Part shown: in pieces, positions 59,530 to 64,000 of the stretch | Layout: every line of letters begins with the position of its first letter | Numbering within the stretch: position 1 is the first letter of the stretch | Assembly (NCBI GenBank): GCA_001600875.1 | Contig: BCLD01000009.1 | Coordinates: 704,127-768,126 of the forward strand | Reading direction: 5' to 3' | From: Solicoccozyma terricola | Taxonomy: Eukaryota; Basidiomycota; Tremellomycetes; Filobasidiales; Piskurozymaceae | DNA length: 64,000 bases | Notes under the pieces: generated by a model | The model's input: only the letters and a program-made list of their open reading frames with translations | Told to the model about the DNA's origin: nothing | Databases searched by the model: none | Made by a program: the position numbers and the translations under genes

Positions 59530-61347
59530 ATGAACGCAGCTCCTCCAACCTCCAAGTCGGCGATCGTACGTTGCTCTCCCACGAGGTTTGATCTCGACGT
59601 CACGTCTCTCGCTGACTTCTTTACAATTTATCTCTCCGCGTTCTTCGAACACCTCTTTTATATCCTTCACAAGGCCGGCATCATGCTGTTCTATACGGTC
59701 TCCGCAATCTCAATGACCCTTTTAAACAAATCAGTGCTAAATCATACTCCGGTACCAGTCACGCTTATGGTCTGTCAAAGTTTCGTCGGTTGTGGATTGA
59801 TGAGAATTGTGAAAGCAATAGGTGGGAGATGGGGGAATGCAATACCGAAATGGGATTGGAATGTAGCGAAGCAACTTGGACCGTTGGTTATTGTCAATGT
59901 TCTAGGGTTGACGTAAGTCTATCCCGGGACACACATATTTCCCCCAACGTGCTGAATTATTCGAATATGCACAGAGCAAACAACTATTGCCTATCTCATG
60001 TTCGTCTTCGATTCATATCTCAAAACAAGGAATTGGGAAGCTGATAGTTCCGATTCTAACAGGTCGATGCAAGCTTTCATCAAGTAGCAAGGGGACTAGT
60101 ATTACCTTTCACAGTCCTATGTTCAATCATAATATTGAATGTAAGTCTATCATATCTTCAAGGTTTGTTGTCGGGTCATGGATCTCTTGACTGAAGAGAG
60201 TCATGTCGTCCTCTCGTCTATTTCTTTCCCTTGTCTTGCTTGACCCTTTTTTCGAAAATTGGAACCCCCCTAATAGCAATCCCCTCAACCTTTATCCACA
60301 TTCGCAACTCTCATCGTCACAGTTGGTTTCTTCTCCGGAGTCATACTCGATCCACATCACGACTCCACCGAAATAACTCAAACGGAACGCTCGGGGGGAT
60401 CCATGAAGGCAGGGACGGGGACGTGGAAAACGAGCATGACGGAACTTGGAGTGCTATTGGGTATAGCTAGTAGTGCACTGAGCGCCCTTCATGCTATTGC
60501 TATAAAAACTAGTTTGGTGAGGTTTACTTGTCTATCCGGATCTTGGGGGGGGGGGGGGGAGTTCTAGGAGACTGATGGGGTGACGGTGATTTTCTTTTAG
60601 CCAGCGGTGAATGGATCACCACTTGCGTTGGCTTATTATACCAACCTTCTCTCGGGAGTACTTCTTTTACCACTTGTTTGGTTGACGGGAGAAAGTGAGG
60701 CTGCTATGGATATTTTTAAAATTGGTGGGGATGAATTTGTAACTGGCGTTTGGTGGGGTGTCGGAGGGAGGTTCATAGCGGGAGCCCTTCTCACTGTGAG
60801 TCTTGTGTGCGGTAACTTTTTGAAAGTGGGACCGGGGGGAACTGACGGACGGGTCTTTTGGAAACACAGGGTGTGTTTGGGTTCTTGATCTCTCTGGCTG
60901 TGGGGCTGAGTATCAAGGTAACCTCTCCAGTCACTCATAGTACGTCCCAATCCGTAAAAGAGATCTGCGTACCATACCTGATAAACGGGGATTCGGTTCG
61001 GTTACATCAGTGATTTCCTCAGCCATGCGAGGAGTATTGCAAACCATGCTATCGGGTTGGATCTTCCACGATATCATCGGAACGTGCGTTTTAAGTCTCT
61101 CCTCTTGTGGCTATCACAAAACAAGAAGGCTGATTCTTGTTTCGATATCAGTGCACGCCTAACGTCAATCATGCTCATCATCCTTGGTTCAACGCTTTAC
61201 GTCTACGCGAAAACCCTCGAGTCCGACTTTGACAATAAACAAGTACGGTATATCGATCTGGCTAGTCCTGCGGTTGAAGAAAGAGAACAAGGTTGGATGT
61301 TTGAGAAAAGGGGAAGATCCGGGAATAGAGGGGTATTGACATATTGA
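59530..61347 (+). CDS. Nucleotide-sugar transporter, GDP-fucose transporter-like (DMT/TPT family)
   Basis: Nine exons, join(59530..59565, 59674..59912, 59975..59999, 60063..60140, 60277..60516, 60601..60795, 60870..60939, 61011..61083, 61152..61347), give about 383 residues with about ten hydrophobic helices. Helpful motifs are LLNKSVLNHTPVPVTLMVCQ, VDASFHQVARGLVLPFTVL, LALAYYTNLLSG, KVTSPVTHMISSAMRGVLQ and a C-terminal YVYAKTLE. The VARGL..PFT and SPVTHMISSAMRG strings are typical of TPT-family transporters near SLC35C1 (Golgi GDP-fucose). The substrate is inferred only by similarity. The third donor is GTTCGT. Intron 5 contains a G15 tract. Intron 1 is 108 bases without in-frame stops. Confidence 0.8.
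60545..60559. repeat. G15 homopolymer in transporter intron
   Basis: Fifteen G on the coding strand in intron 5 of the nucleotide-sugar transporter gene, about 40 bases before the acceptor. Confidence 0.85.
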
Positions 61348-61552
61348 TAAAGAGGGTTTGAACCATCGAGTCGGTGTCAAGGAAAAAAAAAAAAGCGTTG
61401 TACCTCGAAAGAGGGATTCACATGTAATGGTGATGTACAAACTGGAGATCGATCTAGGCTCCTCGGGGCAGTCCAAATGATCAGGTTATGGCTGTAAAGT
61501 GCGGAGAGAGGTTGGTAAGACGCCTGATGTTGCCACATGATCCAACCTTCCG

Positions 61553-63885
61553 TCAACACGCACTGTACTTCGGACCACCGCCACCCTCCGGTACTGTCCA
61601 AGTGATGTCCTGAGTTGGGACTTTTATGGAGCAAGTCTTGCACTACCGTTCACCTCGTCGCGTTAGCATCATGCCCTGCATCAGCGGACACGTAACGGGA
61701 AACGACTCACGTGAATACAGTTCTGCGAGTTGATCACGAATTTCTTACCCGCTGCGTCCTCCGAGCCCGCATCGGCGTCGGCGTATTCGTACACTGCAGC
61801 TGGACACGCTCGACCGAGTAGACCGGCGTATTCTGAAAAGGTTTTAAAAAGACGATCAGAATTTTCCGTCATGGGGAAGCCGTGGGAGGATAACTCACCA
61901 ACGACATTTGCTTGAGTGTGCTTCTCCCGCGCACCAGCTTCATTCGGTAGTCGCAAGTGGACTGGTTGATTCTCGGCGTGGTTGGTACCGGTCAATGAGA
62001 CGGAAGTGAGAATATCGAAGGAGAGCTTCCCATCCGGTTGCGGGTAATCGATGGGTTGGCATTCGCTGGTCAATGACAGGATATTTCAGTCAAAGCACGA
62101 CTGAGGTCTCACGCACCAACCAAAACTCACCTCGCTTTCTTGGTCGCCGCATAATCCTCCACATTGTTCCTAAACGTCCAGGGTACTCTCCCCTTCAACA
62201 ACAAACTATCAACTCCGGAATACGCCATACCTCCCCACAAACCCAACGGATTGTGGAAACTCGGTCGTAGATTTCGAACCTCTTTGAGTTCCTTGTATAT
62301 CCAGCTCTTTTCAAAGGCAGCTTCGTAAGCGGACATGTCGATGGGTGCGGTAGATTCTGCGTCCTCTGGAGTCGAAGAGATGGCGTCGTACGCGGCTTCG
62401 GCAGCTAACATGCCTGATTTCATGGCGTTGTGGGTTCCTTTGATCTGGTTCGAGGGTTCAGTATGTAAAGTCAGGTCCTGACCAGGGATATCCGTGCTGC
62501 CGCGCGCCATCTCACCTTGGGAACATTCAAGAATCCTACCACCGTCGTTCCATTTCAATCAGCCTTGGATTTTTTCGACGGAAGCCAATCAAATGGTATT
62601 GACTCACCAGCGGAACAACCAATCAAAGCTCCACCTGGGAAATACAACTTTGGGATCGATTGTAATCCACCTTCATTGAGTGCTCTAGCTCCATAAGCTA
62701 CGCATTCACCGCCTTCTAATAATTGAGCAAAGAACGGATGATGTTTCATTCGCTTGAATTTTACCCCCAGGTTTCGTAACTTCAGTCGATAGGACGGTAT
62801 GCACAAACATTATTCGAATCGAGAGCCGCTCACCTGGAATTCCTTGTATGGAGATAGGTATGGATTCTCGTAATCCAATCCAACTACCAACCCAAGACTG
62901 ACTAATCCACCTTCCATATGATAACACCAACTTCCTCCATACGTCTTGAAATCCAATGGCCATCCTAGGGTATGCACGATTTTCCCAGGTTCATATACTT
63001 CATCTCTAACTTTCCAAACTTCTTTAATCCCTAAGCCATAAGTCTGAGGATCTTTCCCATCACGAAGTGAGAACTTGTTCTGTATCACTTTCGAAAGTGA
63101 CCCGTGAGCTCCTTCAGCGATGAGCGTCACTTTAGCGTGGAATTCCATTCCTGGTTCGTATGAATCTTTAGGTTGACCTTCTTTATCAAGTCCCACATCT
63201 CCCGTTGCAACGCCTTTGACTGCAGTCCCATCATCGGAATATAAAACTCTCGCTCCCGCGAATCCAGGATAAACTTCAACTCCAGCAGCTTCAGCTTGTT
63301 CACCCAACCAAGCGGTGAATCTCGATAATGAAATGATGTAGTTTCCTTTATTGTTCATTTGAGGTGGATGTGGCATAGGGAATGAGGATGAACGTGTGAG
63401 GAATCGCATCGAATCGGAAAGAGCAGGTTGATTTAGCGGTGCACCGAGTTCTTTCCATGTGGGAAGTAGCTCATCAAGTGCTTTGGTCTCGATTACTGCT
63501 CCAGAGAGGATATGAGATCCTAGTATGGCCGAGAGATAAAAAAAAAAACAGGGAGTGAGCTCTGGAAGATATCATACGGAGATGGGAAGACAAGCTCACC
63601 AACTTCAGCACCTTTCTCCAAGACGACCACCCTTATTTCCCTTCCTTTCTCAGCTTCAAGCTGCTTCAACCTGATTGCAGCGCTCAAACCCGCTGGTCCA
63701 CCACCCACGATACAAACGTCTACTTCATCTGTAGCTCGTTCGACTGTCGATGGATCAAAGTCCGAGACGGTAGCTAGTGAGCGAATGGATGAGAGTGAGG
63801 TTCGAGGGAGGAATGGTCGGCGAGTGGATTTGAGATGTCGGATGAGGGATGGGAGACTTGGGTTGAGAGGGATTATGCGAGCCAT
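61553..63885 (-). CDS. CIR2: Electron transfer flavoprotein:ubiquinone oxidoreductase (ETF-QO)
   Basis: Eight exons, complement(63600..63885, 62834..63519, 62608..62752, 62516..62535, 62131..62444, 61899..62065, 61711..61832, 61553..61642), give about 609 residues. The N-terminus [19 protein letters not shown] is a basic mitochondrial presequence. The FAD motif [16 protein letters not shown] follows, then [22 protein letters not shown]-free quinone-region segments such as [19 protein letters not shown], and [17 protein letters not shown]. The 4Fe-4S cluster cysteines are in ACPAAVYEY and NCIHCKTC (the CXXCXXC is completed across the last intron), followed by [13 protein letters not shown]. 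It passes electrons from ETF (fatty-acid and amino-acid oxidation) to ubiquinone on the inner membrane. Exon 4 is only 20 bases. Confidence 0.94.
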
Positions 63886-64000
63886 GTTGCATCGAGCGGA
63901 AGACAATTTGGTCGGTGCGAGGACGTGCGGGCTCGATCGACGAGTGGAAGGGACTTGCTGGCGGGTTGGGAAGGGTGAATTGGTATAGCCGAGGGCTTAT

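Noticed and set aside
14734..63885. A metabolic gene cluster linking CAT2, ANT1, thioesterase and ETF-QO
   Set aside because: The genes are spread over about 49 kb among unrelated housekeeping genes, with no shared promoters or typical cluster regulators.

Overview
The window is nuclear DNA of a basidiomycete yeast, most likely Tremellales (Cryptococcus/Kwoniella relatives). I infer this from compact genes split by many 35-100 base introns, 5' splice sites that fit GTNNGT, CTNA-type branch sites close to the acceptor, typical fungal orthologues and roughly balanced base composition. The species cannot be named from the sequence alone. I resolve 26 protein-coding loci on both strands, one of them a decayed pseudogene and one cut by the left edge. 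I found no tRNA, rRNA, CRISPR array or transposon. Exon coordinates were joined by eye from splice sites, reading frame and family conservation, so single junctions can be off.

Left part (1-23.8 kb): an edge-truncated basic protein; PAM18 (J-domain subunit of the mitochondrial import motor); a relic of a PDR-type ABC transporter with frameshifts and missing parts; a universal-stress-protein (UspA) gene; a Doa4/USP8-like deubiquitinase (dimerisation region, rhodanese, USP); IPI1 (pre-60S assembly); a carnitine acetyltransferase with both a mitochondrial presequence and a C-terminal AKL peroxisomal signal; a GNL1-like circularly permuted GTPase; ribosomal protein eL27; and an AGGF1-like OCRE-FHA-G-patch protein.

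Middle part (24.8-47.2 kb): a NOP13-like nucleolar RRM protein, an RRG7-like Mrr-fold protein, the mitochondrial phosphate carrier, a membrane-anchored amidohydrolase with about 20 exons (one of 12 bases), an HRP1-like hnRNP, RCL1 (18S rRNA processing), and two large proteins I cannot assign: a 964-residue coiled-coil protein and a 1369-residue Ser/Pro-rich protein with a folded C-terminal half.

Right part (47.6-64 kb): a TetX-like FAD monooxygenase, a peroxisomal adenine nucleotide carrier (ANT1/SLC25A17), a CARM1-type arginine methyltransferase, GWT1 (GPI inositol acyltransferase), an unassigned SDR-like protein with a membrane tail, a hotdog thioesterase, a GDP-fucose-type nucleotide-sugar transporter and the electron-transfer-flavoprotein:ubiquinone oxidoreductase.

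Two themes recur. Several genes serve ribosome biogenesis (IPI1, RCL1, NOP13-like, GNL1-like, eL27), and several serve fatty-acid/peroxisome/mitochondrial energy metabolism (CAT2, ANT1, thioesterase, ETF-QO, phosphate carrier, PAM18, RRG7-like). They are interspersed and look like ordinary housekeeping genes, not a cluster. The most unusual DNA is a set of very long C/G homopolymer tracts, mostly in introns, including an uninterrupted run of 61 C. I see no convincing new multi-gene defence, mobile or biosynthetic system.
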